The notes beneath the pieces were generated by a model, which did no database searches, was not told the origin of the DNA, and saw only the letters and a program-made list of their open reading frames with translations. Both the position numbers and the translations under genes were made by a program. A DNA stretch of 64,000 nt. Source: Mycolicibacterium cosmeticum. Its GTDB lineage: Bacteria > Actinomycetota > Actinomycetes > Mycobacteriales > Mycobacteriaceae. The stretch is taken from assembly GCA_016197365.1 (NCBI GenBank), contig JACPVS010000009.1, positions 186,001 to 250,000 of the forward strand. Reading direction: 5' to 3'. This document shows positions 44,386 to 55,447 of this stretch, piece by piece (the first letter of the stretch is position 1; each line of letters begins with the position of its first letter).

Positions 44386-45561
44386 ATGACCGCCAGCACC
44401 ATGCGCGCCGTGACCTGTCACGCCGGCGCCCTCGATGTCGTCGCTCTGCCCGCGCCGCGACCGGCCAAGGGCCAGCTCGTCATCGACGTCGCCCGCGCCG
44501 GGATCTGCGGCTCGGACCTGCATGCCCGGCTGCACGCCGACGACCTGCACGCCGTCCTGGGCGAGATCGGTTACCACGACTTCGTACACAGCTCCGCGAC
44601 CGTCGTCCTCGGCCACGAGTTCTGCGGTGAGATCGCCGAACGGGGGAAGGGTGCGGCCACACAGTTCAAGGTCGGCACCCCGGTGGCGGTGTTCCCGATG
44701 TTGCGCGCCCGCGGCGGCGTGCACATGACGGGACTGTCGCCGCTGGCCCCCGGCGGGTACGCCGAGCAGGCGTTGGCCGAGGCCTCGATGACATTCGCCA
44801 TCCCCAACGGCCTGTCCATGGACGTCGCCGCGCTCACCGAGCCCATGGCCGTCGCCCTGCACGCGGTGCGGCGCAGCGATATCTCCCGGCGCGACACCGC
44901 GGTGGTCGTCGGCTGCGGACCGCTGGGCCTCGCGGTCATCTGCCACCTCAAGGCCCGCGGCGTGAAGACCATCGTGGCCAGCGACTTCTCCCCCGGCCGC
45001 CGGGCCCTGGCCCAACGCTGCGGCGCCGACGTCGTCGTCGACCCCGCGGTCGACTCGCCGTACGAGGCGGCGATAACCAAGGGCACCATCACCGAGGCGC
45101 CGGCCCTGTTCGAACTCGCCGTCGGGTCCATGGAGAAGCTCCGCAAGGTCCCGGGTTGGGTCCACCTGTACCGGTTGGTCGACTCGCTGGGCGCCGCAGA
45201 TCCCAAGCGCCCCATCGTGTTCGAATGCGTGGGCGTCCCGGGCATGATCGACGGGGTGATCGCCGCCGCCCCGCTGGGCACCCGGGTGGTGGTCGTCGGC
45301 CTGTGCATGGGCGAGGACAAGCTGCGCCCATCGATGGCCATCGGCAAGGAGATCGACCTGCGGTTCGTGTTCGGCTACACGCCGCTGGAGTTCCGCGACA
45401 CCCTGCACCTGCTGGCCGACGGCAAGCTCGATGCCGCACCGCTGATCACCGGCACCGTCGGACTCGACGGCGTGGCAACGGCTTTCGACGCATTGAGCGA
45501 CCCGGAGAAGCACGCCAAGATCCTGATCGACCCGCGCAGCTCCGCCACCTCGGTGGCTTAA
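44386..45561 (+). CDS. Zinc-binding medium-chain alcohol dehydrogenase family protein
   Basis: A 391-residue MDR enzyme. The catalytic zinc site is [10 protein letters not shown] (Cys) and [14 protein letters not shown] (His-Glu); the NAD(P) Rossmann motif is [21 protein letters not shown]. The region between has no four-Cys structural-zinc lobe, so it resembles sorbitol/threonine-dehydrogenase-like members lacking structural zinc. The insert [22 protein letters not shown] is unusual. The substrate is not evident. Start ATG 44386, 6 bases after CATAAT. Overlaps ilvE stop by 4 bases. Confidence 0.87.
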   Translation: MTASTMRAVTCHAGALDVVALPAPRPAKGQLVIDVARAGICGSDLHARLHADDLHAVLGEIGYHDFVHSSATVVLGHEFCGEIAERGKGAATQFKVGTPVAVFPMLRARGGVHMTGLSPLAPGGYAEQALAEASMTFAIPNGLSMDVAALTEPMAVALHAVRRSDISRRDTAVVVGCGPLGLAVICHLKARGVKTIVASDFSPGRRALAQRCGADVVVDPAVDSPYEAAITKGTITEAPALFELAVGSMEKLRKVPGWVHLYRLVDSLGAADPKRPIVFECVGVPGMIDGVIAAAPLGTRVVVVGLCMGEDKLRPSMAIGKEIDLRFVFGYTPLEFRDTLHLLADGKLDAAPLITGTVGLDGVATAFDALSDPEKHAKILIDPRSSATSVA

Positions 45562-46664
45562 CCGAGCTTGGCCATCCAGCCATGCTTGTCGGCGAACGTG
45601 CCGCGCTGGATCCCGGTCAGGGTGTCCCGCAAGGCCATGGTCACCTCACCGGGCTGACCGTCGGCGATGGTGAACTCCCCGTCGCGGTGCTTGACGTGCG
45701 ACACCGGCGTGATGACGGCGGCGGTGCCGCAGGCGAACACCTCGGTGATCTCGCCGGCGGTGGCCTTCTTCTGCCACTCGTCGACATCGATCTTCCGTTC
45801 CTCGATGGCGTAACCCGCGTCAGTGGCCAACTGCAGCAACGAATCCCGGGTGATGCCCGGCAGCAGGGAACCGGACAGCTCCGGGGTGACCAGCCGCGCC
45901 GTGCCGCCACTGCCGAACACGAAGAACAGGTTCATCCCGCCCATCTCTTCGACGTAGCGCCGTTCGATGGCGTCCAGCCACACCACCTGATCGCAGCCCT
46001 GCTCGGCGGCCTGCGCCTGCGCCAGCAGCGACGCGGCGTAGTTGCCGCCGAACTTCGCGGCGCCGGTGCCGCCCGGCGAGGCCCGCACGTACTCATGCGA
46101 CAGCCACACGCTGACGGGCTTGATCCCGCCCTTGAAGTACGCGCCGGCCGGTGACCCGATGACCAGGTAGCGGTACTCGTTGGCGGGCCGCACCCCCAGC
46201 CCGGGCTCGGTGGCGATCACGAACGGCCGCAGGTACAGCGATTCCTCGCCACCGGCCGCCGGCACCCACTGGCCGTCGACGGCGATCAGCTGGCGCAGCG
46301 ACTCCAGGAACGTCTCGGTCGGCAGCTCGGGGATCGCCAGCCGGCGCGCGGAACCCTGCAACCGGGCCGCGTTGGACTCCGGCCGGAACGACACCACCGA
46401 ACCGTCGGCCCAGCGGTAGGCCTTGAGACCTTCGAAGATCTCCTGCGCGTAGTGCAGCACGATGGCCGACGGGTCCAGCTGCAGCGGACCGTACGGCAGC
46501 ACCTCGGCGTGGTGCCAGCCGTCGACCGCGTTGTAGTCGATCGAGACCATGTGATCGGTGTGGTATCGCCCGAAACCGGGATCGGCCAGGATGGCGGCTC
46601 GTACCTCGTCGCTTGCCGGTGATGTGTTGCGGGCAAGCGTGAACTCGAGGGGACCGTCTGTCAT
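45558..46664 (-). CDS. ilvE: Branched-chain amino acid aminotransferase IlvE
   Basis: Class IV PLP aminotransferase of 368 residues making or degrading Leu, Ile and Val. The PLP-binding Lys204 lies in [24 protein letters not shown] and [13 protein letters not shown] are class IV signatures, with [12 protein letters not shown] between. The start is ATG 46664 ([13 protein letters not shown]); TACAAT ends 6 bases before it, so it can be transcribed independently of gcvT, which lies just upstream in the same direction. Confidence 0.95.
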   Translation of the reverse strand: MTDGPLEFTLARNTSPASDEVRAAILADPGFGRYHTDHMVSIDYNAVDGWHHAEVLPYGPLQLDPSAIVLHYAQEIFEGLKAYRWADGSVVSFRPESNAARLQGSARRLAIPELPTETFLESLRQLIAVDGQWVPAAGGEESLYLRPFVIATEPGLGVRPANEYRYLVIGSPAGAYFKGGIKPVSVWLSHEYVRASPGGTGAAKFGGNYAASLLAQAQAAEQGCDQVVWLDAIERRYVEEMGGMNLFFVFGSGGTARLVTPELSGSLLPGITRDSLLQLATDAGYAIEERKIDVDEWQKKATAGEITEVFACGTAAVITPVSHVKHRDGEFTIADGQPGEVTMALRDTLTGIQRGTFADKHGWMAKLG

Positions 46665-46686
46665 GGACCGATTGTATAACCAGTGG

Positions 46687-47784
46687 CTAACGGGTTTTCG
46701 CCTGCACGAACGGCGGCGCGACCACTTCGCACTCCAGCGCCCGGCCACGGACGTCGACGGTCACCGTCTGCCCGTCGGCGATCCCGGCCGCGGTGTCGAT
46801 CAGCGCCAGCGCGATACCGACCTTCAGACTCGGCGAGAACGTTCCCGACGTGGTGATGCCCACCGCGGCATCACCGTTCAGAACGGTCAAGTCCGCGCGC
46901 AGCACACCGCGGCCCAGCGCCTTGAGCCCGCGCAACGTCCGGCGCGGGCCGGCCTGCTTCTCGGCCAGCAGCGCGTCGCGACCCCAGAACGCGTCCTTCT
47001 TCCACCCGACAGCCCAGCCGGCGCGGGCCTGCACCGGCGAGATGTCCAGCGACAACTCGTGGCCGTGCAGCGGATAGCCCATCTCGGTGCGAAGGGTGTC
47101 CCGCGCGCCCAGGCCGGCCGGCTCACCACCGGCGGCGCGCACCGCCTCCAGCAGCGCATCCCACACCACACCGGCGCGGTCCCACTCGGGCAGCAGCTCG
47201 TAGCCCTGCTCACCGGTGTAGCCGGTCCGGCACACCCGTACGGGCACACCCTCCAACGAGGCGTCCGCGTACCCCATGTAATCCATGCCGGTCGGCAGGC
47301 CCAGCCCGCCGAGCACCTCGGCGGCCTTCGGTCCCTGCACGGCCAGCACCGCATATGAGCGGTGCTCGTCGGTGATGGTCAGACCGGCCGGGGCGTGGCG
47401 CACCAGTTCGGCGACCACGGCGGTCGTATTGGCCGCATTCGGCACCAGGAAGATCTCGTCGTCGGAGACGTAGTAGGCGATCAGATCGTCGATCACCCCG
47501 CCGGACTCGTTGCAGCACAACGTGTATTGCGCCTTGCCGGGCCCGATGCGGTTGAGGTCGTTGGTGAGCGCGCTGTTGACGTAGGCGGCCGCACCCGGAC
47601 CCGCCACCTTGGCCTTGCCGAGGTGGCTGACGTCGAACAGTCCGACGGAATTGCGGGTGGCGGTGTGCTCGGCGACGGTGCCCGCGTAGGACACCGGCAT
47701 CAGCCAGCCACCGAACTCGGCGAAACTGGCCCCCAGCGCGCGGTGGCGGTCCTCCAACGGGCCCTGCAAGACGGTGTCACTCAC
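46687..47784 (-). CDS. gcvT: Glycine cleavage system aminomethyltransferase GcvT (T protein)
   Basis: T protein of the glycine decarboxylase complex, 365 residues; passes the methylene group to tetrahydrofolate and releases ammonia. Recognisable segments are [96 protein letters not shown] and ITSG-type [11 protein letters not shown]. The start is GTG 47784 ([10 protein letters not shown]); TAGGGT ends 8 bases upstream. No glycine riboswitch is seen. Divergent from the cyclase gene across 42 bases. Confidence 0.93.
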   Translation of the reverse strand: MSDTVLQGPLEDRHRALGASFAEFGGWLMPVSYAGTVAEHTATRNSVGLFDVSHLGKAKVAGPGAAAYVNSALTNDLNRIGPGKAQYTLCCNESGGVIDDLIAYYVSDDEIFLVPNAANTTAVVAELVRHAPAGLTITDEHRSYAVLAVQGPKAAEVLGGLGLPTGMDYMGYADASLEGVPVRVCRTGYTGEQGYELLPEWDRAGVVWDALLEAVRAAGGEPAGLGARDTLRTEMGYPLHGHELSLDISPVQARAGWAVGWKKDAFWGRDALLAEKQAGPRRTLRGLKALGRGVLRADLTVLNGDAAVGITTSGTFSPSLKVGIALALIDTAAGIADGQTVTVDVRGRALECEVVAPPFVQAKTR

Positions 47785-47826
47785 AATCCCCCACCCTAGA
47801 GGGGACAGCGCTGGCACACTTGCTCC

Positions 47827-48909
47827 GTGGTCGATTTGGACGCGCTCGAGGCGGCGGGAATCCCCGACGCCCGCAAGCGCGCCCCACTCATCGAATATCT
47901 CGACGGGCTCGGCTTCACCGCCGCGGAGATGGTCGAGGCCGAGTCCCGCGGCCGGCTGTTCGGTCTGGCCGGCGACGTCCTGCAATGGTCCGGCCCGCCG
48001 CTGTACTGCCTGGCCGACGCCGCCGCCGAGATCGGGGTGTCGCTCTCCGATGCGGAGCACGCGTGGGCGGCCATGGGCCTGACCGTCACCGACTGCGCCA
48101 CCAAATCCCTGAGCCAGGCCGACGTGGAAGCGCTGCGCACCTGGGCGGAGATGCGGATGGTGGTCGGCGACGTCGCCGCGACGGGATTGCTCCGGGTGAT
48201 CGGGGCGGGCATGGCCCGCCTCGCCGAGGCCGAGTCGTCGATGATGCGGGCGTCGTCGCCGGACGTCCAGATCGAGATCACCCACGACGAATTCGCCACT
48301 GCGCGCGCCTACCGCGACGCGGTGTCCTACCTGCCGCGCATCGGGGCGGCCATCGATGCGGTGCACCGTCAGCACCTGATGAGCGCCCGCACCTACTTCG
48401 AACACGTTGTGCGTGACGGATCGCCGACGGTGGTGTGCGGCATCGGTTTTGCCGACCTGTCCGGGTTCACCGCGCTGACGCAGCTCCTGAGCGCATCCGA
48501 ACTGACCGATCTGCTCAACGACTTCGGGGCCACCGCATCCGACGTCGTGCACGCCGCGGGCGGACGGGTGGTGAAGTTCATCGGCGACGCCGTCATGTGG
48601 GTGAGCTCCACACCGGAACAGTCGATCGAGGCAGCGGTGGCCCTGGTCGACAATGCCAAGGCCCACGCCGCGGGCCTGCACGTGCGCGCCGGGCTGAGCT
48701 ACGGCGAGGTGCTGGCCATCAGCGGTGACTATTTCGGCAATCCGGTGAATCTTGCGGCCCGCTTGGTGGCCATCGCCGACCGGGGCCAGATCCTGGTGTC
48801 CTCGGCGCTGCACGACCAGTTGCCGGGGTGGGATTTCGAGCCCCCGCGGTCCTACACCTTGAAGGGGTTCGACGCACCGGTCACGGCGCATCCGCTGCAG
48901 TGTCTCTAG
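47827..48909 (+). CDS. Class III adenylate cyclase (Rv2212-like)
   Basis: A 360-residue soluble cyclase making cAMP. The N-terminal half (about 1-170) is the helical regulatory domain of the Rv2212/Rv1264 type. The catalytic domain (about 195-320) has [15 protein letters not shown] with the first metal Asp, [16 protein letters not shown] with substrate-specifying Lys and second Asp, and [14 protein letters not shown] with the transition-state Asn/Arg. The M. tuberculosis protein is stimulated by low pH and fatty acids (literature memory). The start is GTG 47827, 6 bases after a weak CACACT hexamer. Confidence 0.9.
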   Translation: MVDLDALEAAGIPDARKRAPLIEYLDGLGFTAAEMVEAESRGRLFGLAGDVLQWSGPPLYCLADAAAEIGVSLSDAEHAWAAMGLTVTDCATKSLSQADVEALRTWAEMRMVVGDVAATGLLRVIGAGMARLAEAESSMMRASSPDVQIEITHDEFATARAYRDAVSYLPRIGAAIDAVHRQHLMSARTYFEHVVRDGSPTVVCGIGFADLSGFTALTQLLSASELTDLLNDFGATASDVVHAAGGRVVKFIGDAVMWVSSTPEQSIEAAVALVDNAKAHAAGLHVRAGLSYGEVLAISGDYFGNPVNLAARLVAIADRGQILVSSALHDQLPGWDFEPPRSYTLKGFDAPVTAHPLQCL

Positions 48910-48919
48910 GGTGAACAAC

Positions 48920-50428
48920 GTGAGCAGCGCATCCGGATACCAGACCCCCTCCGTCACCGTCAGCTCGTCCCTGCCCCGTCGGGGTACCGGCGACGCGGTC
49001 CTCATCGTCGGCGTGGTGTCCGGCGAGAACGGACCTGCGGTGCTCGGTGATCACCTCGACGCGGCCGCGGTCGCGGCCATCGAGTCCGGCGTCGCCGCGC
49101 TCGGCGGCACCGGCGGCGAAGGCCAACTGCACCGTCTCGTCATCGCGGATCTCCCGGTGGCCAGCGTGCTGACGGTCGGACTCGGCGAGCAGCGCGACGA
49201 GTGGCCCGCCGACACCCTGCGCCGGGCGGCCGGCAGTGCGGCACGTGGACTGGACAAGGTGGCATCCGTCGTCACCACCCTGACCGCGCTGGACCTCGAG
49301 GCGGTCGTCGAAGGCCTCATTCTGGGCGCCTACCGCTTCACCGAGTTCCGCAGCGAGAAGACCGCGCCCAAGGACAAGGGCCTGACCAAGATCGTCGCGC
49401 TGGCGGCCGACACGAAGGCGGCCACCAAGAAGTCGGCCGACCGTGCCGTCGACATCGCGACCGCCGTCGCCACCGCCCGGGATTTCGTCAACACCCCGCC
49501 GAGTCACCTCTTCCCCGCCGAATTCGCCAAGCGGGCAAAGGCTTTGGGTGAGGAAGCCGGCCTGACCGTCGAGATTCTCGACGACAAGGCACTGGCCAAG
49601 TCGGGCTACGGCGGCATCGTCGGCGTGGGCCAGGGCTCATCGCGGCTGCCGCGGCTGGTCCGTCTGACGCACAAGGGTGCGGGCCGTAAAGGTAAGAAGG
49701 TGGCGCTCGTCGGCAAGGGCATCACCTTCGACACCGGCGGCATCTCCATCAAGCCGGCCGCGGGAATGCACCACATGACCTCCGACATGGGCGGTGCGGC
49801 CGCCGTCATCGCGACGGTCGTGCTGGCCGCGCGGCAGAACCTGCCGATCGACGTCATCGCCACGGTGCCGATGGCCGAGAACATGCCGTCCTCGACGGCC
49901 ATCCGCCCCGGCGACGTGCTGACCCAGTACGGCGGCATCACCGTCGAGGTGCTCAACACCGACGCCGAGGGCCGGCTCATCCTGGCCGACGGCATCGTGC
50001 GAGCCTGCGAGGACAAGCCGGACTACCTGATCGAGACGTCCACCCTGACCGGTGCGCAGACGGTCGCGCTGGGCGCGCGCACCCCCGGCGTGATGGGCAG
50101 CGAAGAGTTCCGCGACCGGGTGGCCACGCTGTCGGCGTCGGTCGGCGAGAACGCCTGGGCCATGCCGCTGCCCGAGGAACTCAAGGACGATCTCAAGTCG
50201 ACGGTGGCCGACCTGGCCAACGTCAGCTCGTCGCGGTACGCCGGCATGCTGGTGGCCGGGGTGTATCTGCGCGAGTTCGTGGCCGAGGACGTGGAATGGG
50301 CGCACATCGACATCGCGGCCCCGGCCTACAACACCGGCGGCCCGTGGGGTTACACACCCAAGGGCGGCACCGGGGTGCCGACCCGCACCATGTTCGCGGT
50401 GCTGGAAGATATCGCCGCCCACGGCTGA
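48920..50428 (+). CDS. pepB: Leucyl aminopeptidase PepB (M17 family)
   Basis: Cytosolic di-zinc aminopeptidase of 502 residues. The catalytic domain shows [35 protein letters not shown] (zinc Lys and Asp ligands) and the signature [13 protein letters not shown], with [11 protein letters not shown] between. I chose GTG 48920 because TAGGGT (48907-48912) ends 7 bases before it; GTG 48911 adds three codons and would overlap that hexamer. The stop codon lies inside the first unit of the tandem repeat at 50423. Confidence 0.94.
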   Translation: MSSASGYQTPSVTVSSSLPRRGTGDAVLIVGVVSGENGPAVLGDHLDAAAVAAIESGVAALGGTGGEGQLHRLVIADLPVASVLTVGLGEQRDEWPADTLRRAAGSAARGLDKVASVVTTLTALDLEAVVEGLILGAYRFTEFRSEKTAPKDKGLTKIVALAADTKAATKKSADRAVDIATAVATARDFVNTPPSHLFPAEFAKRAKALGEEAGLTVEILDDKALAKSGYGGIVGVGQGSSRLPRLVRLTHKGAGRKGKKVALVGKGITFDTGGISIKPAAGMHHMTSDMGGAAAVIATVVLAARQNLPIDVIATVPMAENMPSSTAIRPGDVLTQYGGITVEVLNTDAEGRLILADGIVRACEDKPDYLIETSTLTGAQTVALGARTPGVMGSEEFRDRVATLSASVGENAWAMPLPEELKDDLKSTVADLANVSSSRYAGMLVAGVYLREFVAEDVEWAHIDIAAPAYNTGGPWGYTPKGGTGVPTRTMFAVLEDIAAHG

Positions 50429-50506
50429 ATTTCCGGCTCCGCCGGAGGCAGGCTGAATTTCCGGCTCCGCCGGAGGCAGGCCGAATTTCCGGCTCCGCCG
50501 GAGGCC
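50423..50506. repeat. 28-bp tandem repeat, three units, each with a hairpin
   Basis: Units start at 50423, 50451 and 50479; the first two are identical and the third differs at two bases. Each contains TTCCGGCTCCGCCGGA, which folds as TCCGGC-TCC-GCCGGA. The array fills the space between the convergent pepB and ephD stops and may act as a two-way terminator. The TGA of pepB belongs to unit 1. Confidence 0.93.
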
Positions 50507-50509
50507 CGG

Positions 50510-52267
50510 CTAAAGCAGGTCGCTGCGCGCCGCGCGGCGCAGCACGCCCGGCACCACCCGGGACAATCCGTAGGCCACATGCGCCTCGGTGGTCACCGGG
50601 CGGATCGCCTGGTTGTTCAGCACCGCCGAGACGATGGCCCGGGCCACCTTGTCCGGGCCATAGCGCCGCGCGGCGAAAGCCTTCTTGATCTGGACCTGCT
50701 TGGCGGCGAGTTCGCCCTGCTTGGCCGCGGGCACGTCGAAGCGGGTGTGGTCGACGATGTTGGTGTCGATCACGCCCGGACACAGCGTCGTGACACCGAT
50801 TCCGGCGGAGACCAATTCGGCGCGCAGGCAGTCTGAGAACATGAACACCGCGGCCTTGCTGGTGGCATAGGCGTTCATGGCGCCTGCCGGGGTGTACGCC
50901 GCCATCGAGGCGACGTTCACCACGTGGCCGCCGGTGCCGCGGGCCACCATAGGTGCCGCAAAAGCCCTGCAGCAGTTGACGACTCCGCCGAGGTTGATGT
51001 CCATCACCCAGTCGTACTGCGCGGCAGGAGTGTCCAGGAAGTTGCCGCCGTGCCCGACACCGGCGTTGTTCACCAGGATGTCGGGGACACCGTGCTCGGC
51101 GCACACCGCGTCGGCGAATCGCGCCACCGCCTCGGCGTCGGCGACGTCCAGGTGATACGCGTACGCCACCCCACCCCGGCCCGCGATCAACTCGACGGTC
51201 TCCTTGGCGGCGGCGTGATCGATGTCGCTGACGACGACTTCGGCACCCTGTGAAGCGAACTCCTGGGCAGTCGCGCGCCCGATTCCGCTACCGGCACCCG
51301 TGACCGACACCAGGGTGTGCGCGAACGGCGCCGACCGGCCACCGACGCGCGCCCGGGCCAGATCCCGCGCCGCAGGCGCTCCGTCGAGGTGGTCGACGAA
51401 TTCGCCGACCGCCCTGGCCAGCACGTGCGGATGCGACATCGGCGCCCAGTGCCCGGCCTTCAGGTCGCGTCGCCACAACCGGGGCACCCATTCGGCGATG
51501 GCGTCGAAGACGTAGGGCCGGATGAACGGATCGTCGGCATTGACGATCAGCTGCACCGGAATCCCGACGTAATGGTCGGTCCGGCCGCCGGCCAAACTGC
51601 GAAAGTAGTTGGCGGGGTACACCTTTATGCTGCTGACGGCGTCGCGCACGAAGGTGTCCGAGTGGTGGATCGACTCACGCGCGATCCCGTCGCGCAGCAG
51701 GTGGCGGCGCATGAAGCCGCGGCCGAACGCGAACCGGACCCAGGCCGCTCCGAGCACCGGCGTGGAGAAGGCGCCCATGTAGGCCAGCCGGGCCATCCCG
51801 TCGAGCGCCTGGAAGAACGGCTTCGGCCGGTAGGGCCGCTTCAGGCTGGTCATCGCGAACCGGTTGACGTGGTCGGCGCTCGGCCCGGACACCGAGGTGA
51901 ACGACGCGACCCGCGCACCCGCCTCCGGGCGGGCCAGGTACTCCCACATCCCGATCGAACCCCAGTCGTGGGCCAGCACATGAACCGGCGCACCGGGGCT
52001 GACGGCCGCGGTGACGGCAGCGAAATCGTCGGCGTAACGGGCCATGGTGTAGGCCGAAACAGCTTGCGGCACATCCGATCCCCCGACGCCGCGGTTGTCG
52101 TAGCGGATGATGCGGAACCGGTCGGCCAGCAGCGGCACGACACCGTCCCAGAGCACATGCGAGTCCGGCCAGCCGTGCACCAGGACGACGGTGGGACCGT
52201 CCGGGTTGCCGTCCTCGTAGACCGCGAGGGCCGTGCCGTCGGCACTGTGCACGCGACGCTGCGTCAT
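50510..52267 (-). CDS. ephD: EphD: alpha/beta-hydrolase (epoxide hydrolase-like) fused to short-chain dehydrogenase
   Basis: A 585-residue fusion. Residues about 1-290 are an alpha/beta hydrolase: VVLVHGWPDSHVLWDGV (oxyanion HGWP), nucleophile Asp in VLAHDWGSIGMWEY, and a late catalytic His in KAGHWAPMSHP. Residues about 320-585 are a classical SDR: SVTGAGSGIGRATAQEF (NAD(P) site), NNAGVGHGG, and YATSKAAVFMF (catalytic YxxxK). M. tuberculosis EphD has epoxide hydrolase activity and affects mycolate composition (literature memory). The start is ATG 52267 with GAGGAG 11 bases upstream, seven bases past the upstream stop. Confidence 0.91.
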   Translation of the reverse strand: MTQRRVHSADGTALAVYEDGNPDGPTVVLVHGWPDSHVLWDGVVPLLADRFRIIRYDNRGVGGSDVPQAVSAYTMARYADDFAAVTAAVSPGAPVHVLAHDWGSIGMWEYLARPEAGARVASFTSVSGPSADHVNRFAMTSLKRPYRPKPFFQALDGMARLAYMGAFSTPVLGAAWVRFAFGRGFMRRHLLRDGIARESIHHSDTFVRDAVSSIKVYPANYFRSLAGGRTDHYVGIPVQLIVNADDPFIRPYVFDAIAEWVPRLWRRDLKAGHWAPMSHPHVLARAVGEFVDHLDGAPAARDLARARVGGRSAPFAHTLVSVTGAGSGIGRATAQEFASQGAEVVVSDIDHAAAKETVELIAGRGGVAYAYHLDVADAEAVARFADAVCAEHGVPDILVNNAGVGHGGNFLDTPAAQYDWVMDINLGGVVNCCRAFAAPMVARGTGGHVVNVASMAAYTPAGAMNAYATSKAAVFMFSDCLRAELVSAGIGVTTLCPGVIDTNIVDHTRFDVPAAKQGELAAKQVQIKKAFAARRYGPDKVARAIVSAVLNNQAIRPVTTEAHVAYGLSRVVPGVLRRAARSDLL

Positions 52268-52274
52268 GGGCGCT

Positions 52275-52607
52275 TCACTCCTCGAGTTCGCTGCGCAGCG
52301 CACGTTGACGTTCGATGCGTCGTCGTGCGTCATAGTCGCGCATGCGTTGTGGATATCCCACCTTTTGCACGTCGTAGACCGGGATGTCGAGTTGCTTGCT
52401 CAGCTTGCGGGCGCCCGCGTCACCGCCGGTGCGGCGCCTGGTCCACTCCCCGTCGGCGGCAACCAGCACCACGGTGACCTCGGTGACCGTGGTCTTCGGC
52501 TCGACGAACGCCTCGACACCGTGGTGACCGGCCACCCACTGCCGCAGATACTCCACGTCGGCGCCGCGTGAACCACCCGAGCGCCGCCACTTATCGAATA
52601 GAGCCAA
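52275..52607 (-). CDS. Small conserved mycobacterial protein of unknown function
   Basis: A 110-residue soluble protein MALFDKWRRSGGSRGADVEYLRQWVAGHHGVEAFVEPKTTVTEVTVVLVAADGEWTRRRTGGDAGARKLSKQLDIPVYDVQKVGYPQRMRDYDARR. It is predicted alpha/beta with a highly charged C-terminus. I know it only as a syntenic conserved hypothetical. The start is TTG 52607 with AGGAG 9 bases upstream. It precedes ephD by seven bases and is probably cotranscribed with it; divergent from dlaT. Confidence 0.82.
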   Translation of the reverse strand: MALFDKWRRSGGSRGADVEYLRQWVAGHHGVEAFVEPKTTVTEVTVVLVAADGEWTRRRTGGDAGARKLSKQLDIPVYDVQKVGYPQRMRDYDARRRIERQRALRSELEE

Positions 52608-52753
52608 CTGGCGAAACTCCTGTCTTTGTCACCTTCGATGGTGCCAGAACGACGAGTACCGACGTCTGCGACGACCGCACCGAGCGGACATGACAGGATG
52701 GGTTCTGCATCGCATTCCACCCGTGACGACGACTGCTCGAGGAGTCAAAACCC

Positions 52754-54517
52754 ATGGCCATCTCCGTCCAGATGCCCGCACTCGGTGAGAGCGTGACCGA
52801 AGGGACCGTCACGCGGTGGCTCAAGCAAGAGGGCGACACCGTCGAGGTCGACGAGCCGCTGCTTGAGGTGTCCACCGACAAGGTCGACACCGAGATCCCG
52901 GCCCCGGTTTCCGGTGTGCTGACCAAGATCATCGCCGCCGAGGACGACGTCGTCGAGGTCGGTGGCGATCTCGCGCTGATCGGCGAGGCCGGCGAGTCTG
53001 CCGGTGAGCCTACGGCCGAGGAGCCGACAGCGGCGCCCGCCGAGGAGGCTCAGCCCGAGCCGGAGCCCGAGCCCGAGCCGGCCGCCGAGGAGTCGAAGCC
53101 CGAACCGGAGCCCGAGCCCGCGAAGCCCGCCGCGAGCAGCGGTGGCGAGTCCACCTCCGTGAACATGCCCGAGCTCGGTGAGAGCGTCACCGAGGGCACC
53201 GTGACCCGGTGGCTGAAGAAGGTCGGCGACAGCGTCGCCGTGGACGAGCCGCTGGTCGAGGTCTCCACCGACAAGGTCGACACCGAGATCCCGTCCCCGG
53301 TGGCCGGTGTGCTGGTGGCGATCACCGCCGAAGAGGACGACGTGGTGGCCGTCGGCGGCGAGCTGGCCAAGATCGGCGCCGAGGGATCCGCGCCCGCGGC
53401 CGCACCGGAACCCAAGCCGGAGCCGCAGGCCGAGCCGGCTCCCGAGCCCAAGCAGGAAGCCAAACCCGAGCCCAAGCCGGAACCGAAGCCCGAACCGAAG
53501 CCCGAACCCAAGGCCGAACCCGCGCCGGCGGCCAAGGCTGAGCCCGCGTCGGAGCCCGCCGGCGACGGTGGCCCGTACGTCACCCCGTTGGTCCGAAAGC
53601 TGGCCGCGGAGAACGGTGTCGACCTCGGCGCCATCACCGGCACCGGTGTCGGTGGCCGGATCCGCAAGCAGGATGTGCTTGCCGCCGCGGAGGCTGCAAA
53701 AGCACCGCAGGCCCCGGCAGTTCAGGCCCCTGCCGCCGCGTCGGCGGCCCCGGCCAAGCCCGCTACCGCGACACCAGCTCCGGCGCTCGCGCATCTGCGC
53801 GGCACCACGCAGAAGGCCAACCGGATCCGGCAGATCACCGCGAAGAAGACTCGCGAGAGCCTGCAGACCACGGCCCAGCTGACGCAGACCCACGAGGTCG
53901 ACCTGACCAAGATCGTGGCACTGCGGGCCAAGGCCAAGAAGAGCTTCGCCGAGCGCGAGGGCGTGAACCTGACGTTCCTGCCGTTCTTCGCCGTCGCCGT
54001 CGTCGACGCCCTCAAGGCGCATCCGAACGTCAACGCGAGCTACAACGAGGACAGCAAGGAGATCACCTACTACGACGCCGAGCACCTCGGCTTCGCGGTC
54101 GACACCGAACAGGGTCTGCTCTCCCCCGTCGTGCACAACGCCGGTGACCTGTCGCTGGCCGGGCTGGCCCGCGCCATCGCCGACATCGCGGCCCGCGCGC
54201 GCTCGGGCAACCTCAAGCCCGACGAGCTGTCCGGCGGCACGTTCACGATCACCAATATCGGGAGCCAGGGCGCGCTGTTCGACACCCCGATCCTGGTACC
54301 GCCGCAGGCGGCCATGCTGGGCACCGGGGCCATCGTCAAGCGCCCGCGCGTGGTGGTCGACGAGAACGGCAACGAGTCGATCGGTGTCCGGTCGGTCGCG
54401 TACCTCCCGCTCACCTACGACCACCGCCTGGTCGACGGTGCCGATGCCGGCCGCTTCCTCACCACCGTCAAGCGACGCCTCGAAGAAGGTGCATTCGAGG
54501 CCGACCTGGGGCTGTAG
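52754..54517 (+). CDS. dlaT: Dihydrolipoamide acyltransferase DlaT (2-oxoacid dehydrogenase E2)
   Basis: E2 core of pyruvate dehydrogenase, and in M. tuberculosis also part of the AhpC/AhpD/Lpd peroxynitrite reductase. The 587-residue protein has two lipoyl domains with attachment Lys43 and Lys174 (both in [11 protein letters not shown]), joined by Glu/Pro/Ala-rich linkers including a KPEPKPEP repeat run (about 218-260), a peripheral-subunit-binding domain ([33 protein letters not shown]) and the catalytic core ending [15 protein letters not shown] (HxxxDG). The start is ATG 52754 behind GAGGAG. Its lipoate genes follow directly. Confidence 0.95.
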   Translation: MAISVQMPALGESVTEGTVTRWLKQEGDTVEVDEPLLEVSTDKVDTEIPAPVSGVLTKIIAAEDDVVEVGGDLALIGEAGESAGEPTAEEPTAAPAEEAQPEPEPEPEPAAEESKPEPEPEPAKPAASSGGESTSVNMPELGESVTEGTVTRWLKKVGDSVAVDEPLVEVSTDKVDTEIPSPVAGVLVAITAEEDDVVAVGGELAKIGAEGSAPAAAPEPKPEPQAEPAPEPKQEAKPEPKPEPKPEPKPEPKAEPAPAAKAEPASEPAGDGGPYVTPLVRKLAAENGVDLGAITGTGVGGRIRKQDVLAAAEAAKAPQAPAVQAPAAASAAPAKPATATPAPALAHLRGTTQKANRIRQITAKKTRESLQTTAQLTQTHEVDLTKIVALRAKAKKSFAEREGVNLTFLPFFAVAVVDALKAHPNVNASYNEDSKEITYYDAEHLGFAVDTEQGLLSPVVHNAGDLSLAGLARAIADIAARARSGNLKPDELSGGTFTITNIGSQGALFDTPILVPPQAAMLGTGAIVKRPRVVVDENGNESIGVRSVAYLPLTYDHRLVDGADAGRFLTTVKRRLEEGAFEADLGL

Positions 54518-55438
54518 GTGCCAGCGCTGAAACCCGGCACCATCGCCATCGCCGGGTCATCGGGACTGATCGGAACCGCGCTGGTCACCGCGTTGCGCGC
54601 CACCGACCACCGGGTCATCCGGATCGTGCGGCGCGCACCGGGCAACGCCGACGAGTTGTTCTGGAACCCCGGCACCGGGGATTTCGACGTCGACGCACTC
54701 GCCGGCGTCGACGCGGTGGTGAATCTGTGCGGTGTCGGCGTCGGCGCCCAACGCTGGTCGGGTTCGTTCAAGCAGAGCCTTCGCGACAGCCGCATCGGCC
54801 CCACCGAGGTGCTCGCCGGTGCGGTCGCCGACGCGCAGGTCCCCATACTGCTCAACGCGAGTGCGGTCGGCTATTACGGCGACACCCGCAACCAGGTGGC
54901 CGACGAGACCGCACCGCAGGGACGCGGGTTCCTGGCTCAGTTGTGCGCGGATTGGGAAGCGGCCGCCCACGCCGCGGTCGACGGCGGCGCCCGGGTGGTG
55001 CTGGCCCGCACCGGCGTGGTGTTGGCGTCCTCCGGCGGGGCCCTCGGCCGGCTGCGGCCCTTGTTCGCGCTGGGGCTGGGCGCCCGACTCGGTAACGGCC
55101 GCCAGTACTTTCCGTGGATCAGCCTGGAAGACACGGTGCGTGCGCTGTTGTTCGCGATCGCCGACGACGGCGTCACCGGTCCGGTCAACCTCACCGGCCC
55201 CGCACCGGTGACCAACGGCGCTTTCACGGCCGCGCTGGGCCGTGCACTCAACCGGCCGACGCCGATGATCGTGCCGGGCTTCGCATTACGCGCGGCACTC
55301 GGCGAGTTCGCCGACGAGGGGTTGCTTTTCGGACAGCGCGCCATTCCGGCGGCACTGGAACGCGCGGGTTTCGTGTTCCACCACAAAACCGTCGGGGAGG
55401 CGTTGACCTACGCCACCAGCTCCGCCACCGCCGGGTAG
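54518..55438 (+). CDS. TIGR01777-family NAD-dependent epimerase/dehydratase-like protein (Rv2216-like)
   Basis: A 306-residue extended [35 protein letters not shown] is the nucleotide-binding start, [44 protein letters not shown] the family signature, and [12 protein letters not shown] the YYG active-site region. Family members include E. coli YfcH; no substrate is known. The GTG start directly follows the dlaT TAG with no spacing, so it is part of the dlaT-lipB-lipA operon. Confidence 0.88.
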   Translation: MPALKPGTIAIAGSSGLIGTALVTALRATDHRVIRIVRRAPGNADELFWNPGTGDFDVDALAGVDAVVNLCGVGVGAQRWSGSFKQSLRDSRIGPTEVLAGAVADAQVPILLNASAVGYYGDTRNQVADETAPQGRGFLAQLCADWEAAAHAAVDGGARVVLARTGVVLASSGGALGRLRPLFALGLGARLGNGRQYFPWISLEDTVRALLFAIADDGVTGPVNLTGPAPVTNGAFTAALGRALNRPTPMIVPGFALRAALGEFADEGLLFGQRAIPAALERAGFVFHHKTVGEALTYATSSATAG

Positions 55439-55447
55439 CGTGACTTC

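Noticed and set aside
47785..47826. Possible glycine riboswitch before gcvT
   Set aside because: The gcvT start has only 42 bases to the divergent gene and a -10-like hexamer 8 bases upstream, leaving no room for an aptamer.
53400..53560. Repetitive CCCGAACC-type tract
   Set aside because: It encodes the KPEPKPEP linker between DlaT domains, a usual flexible linker, not a separate repeat element.
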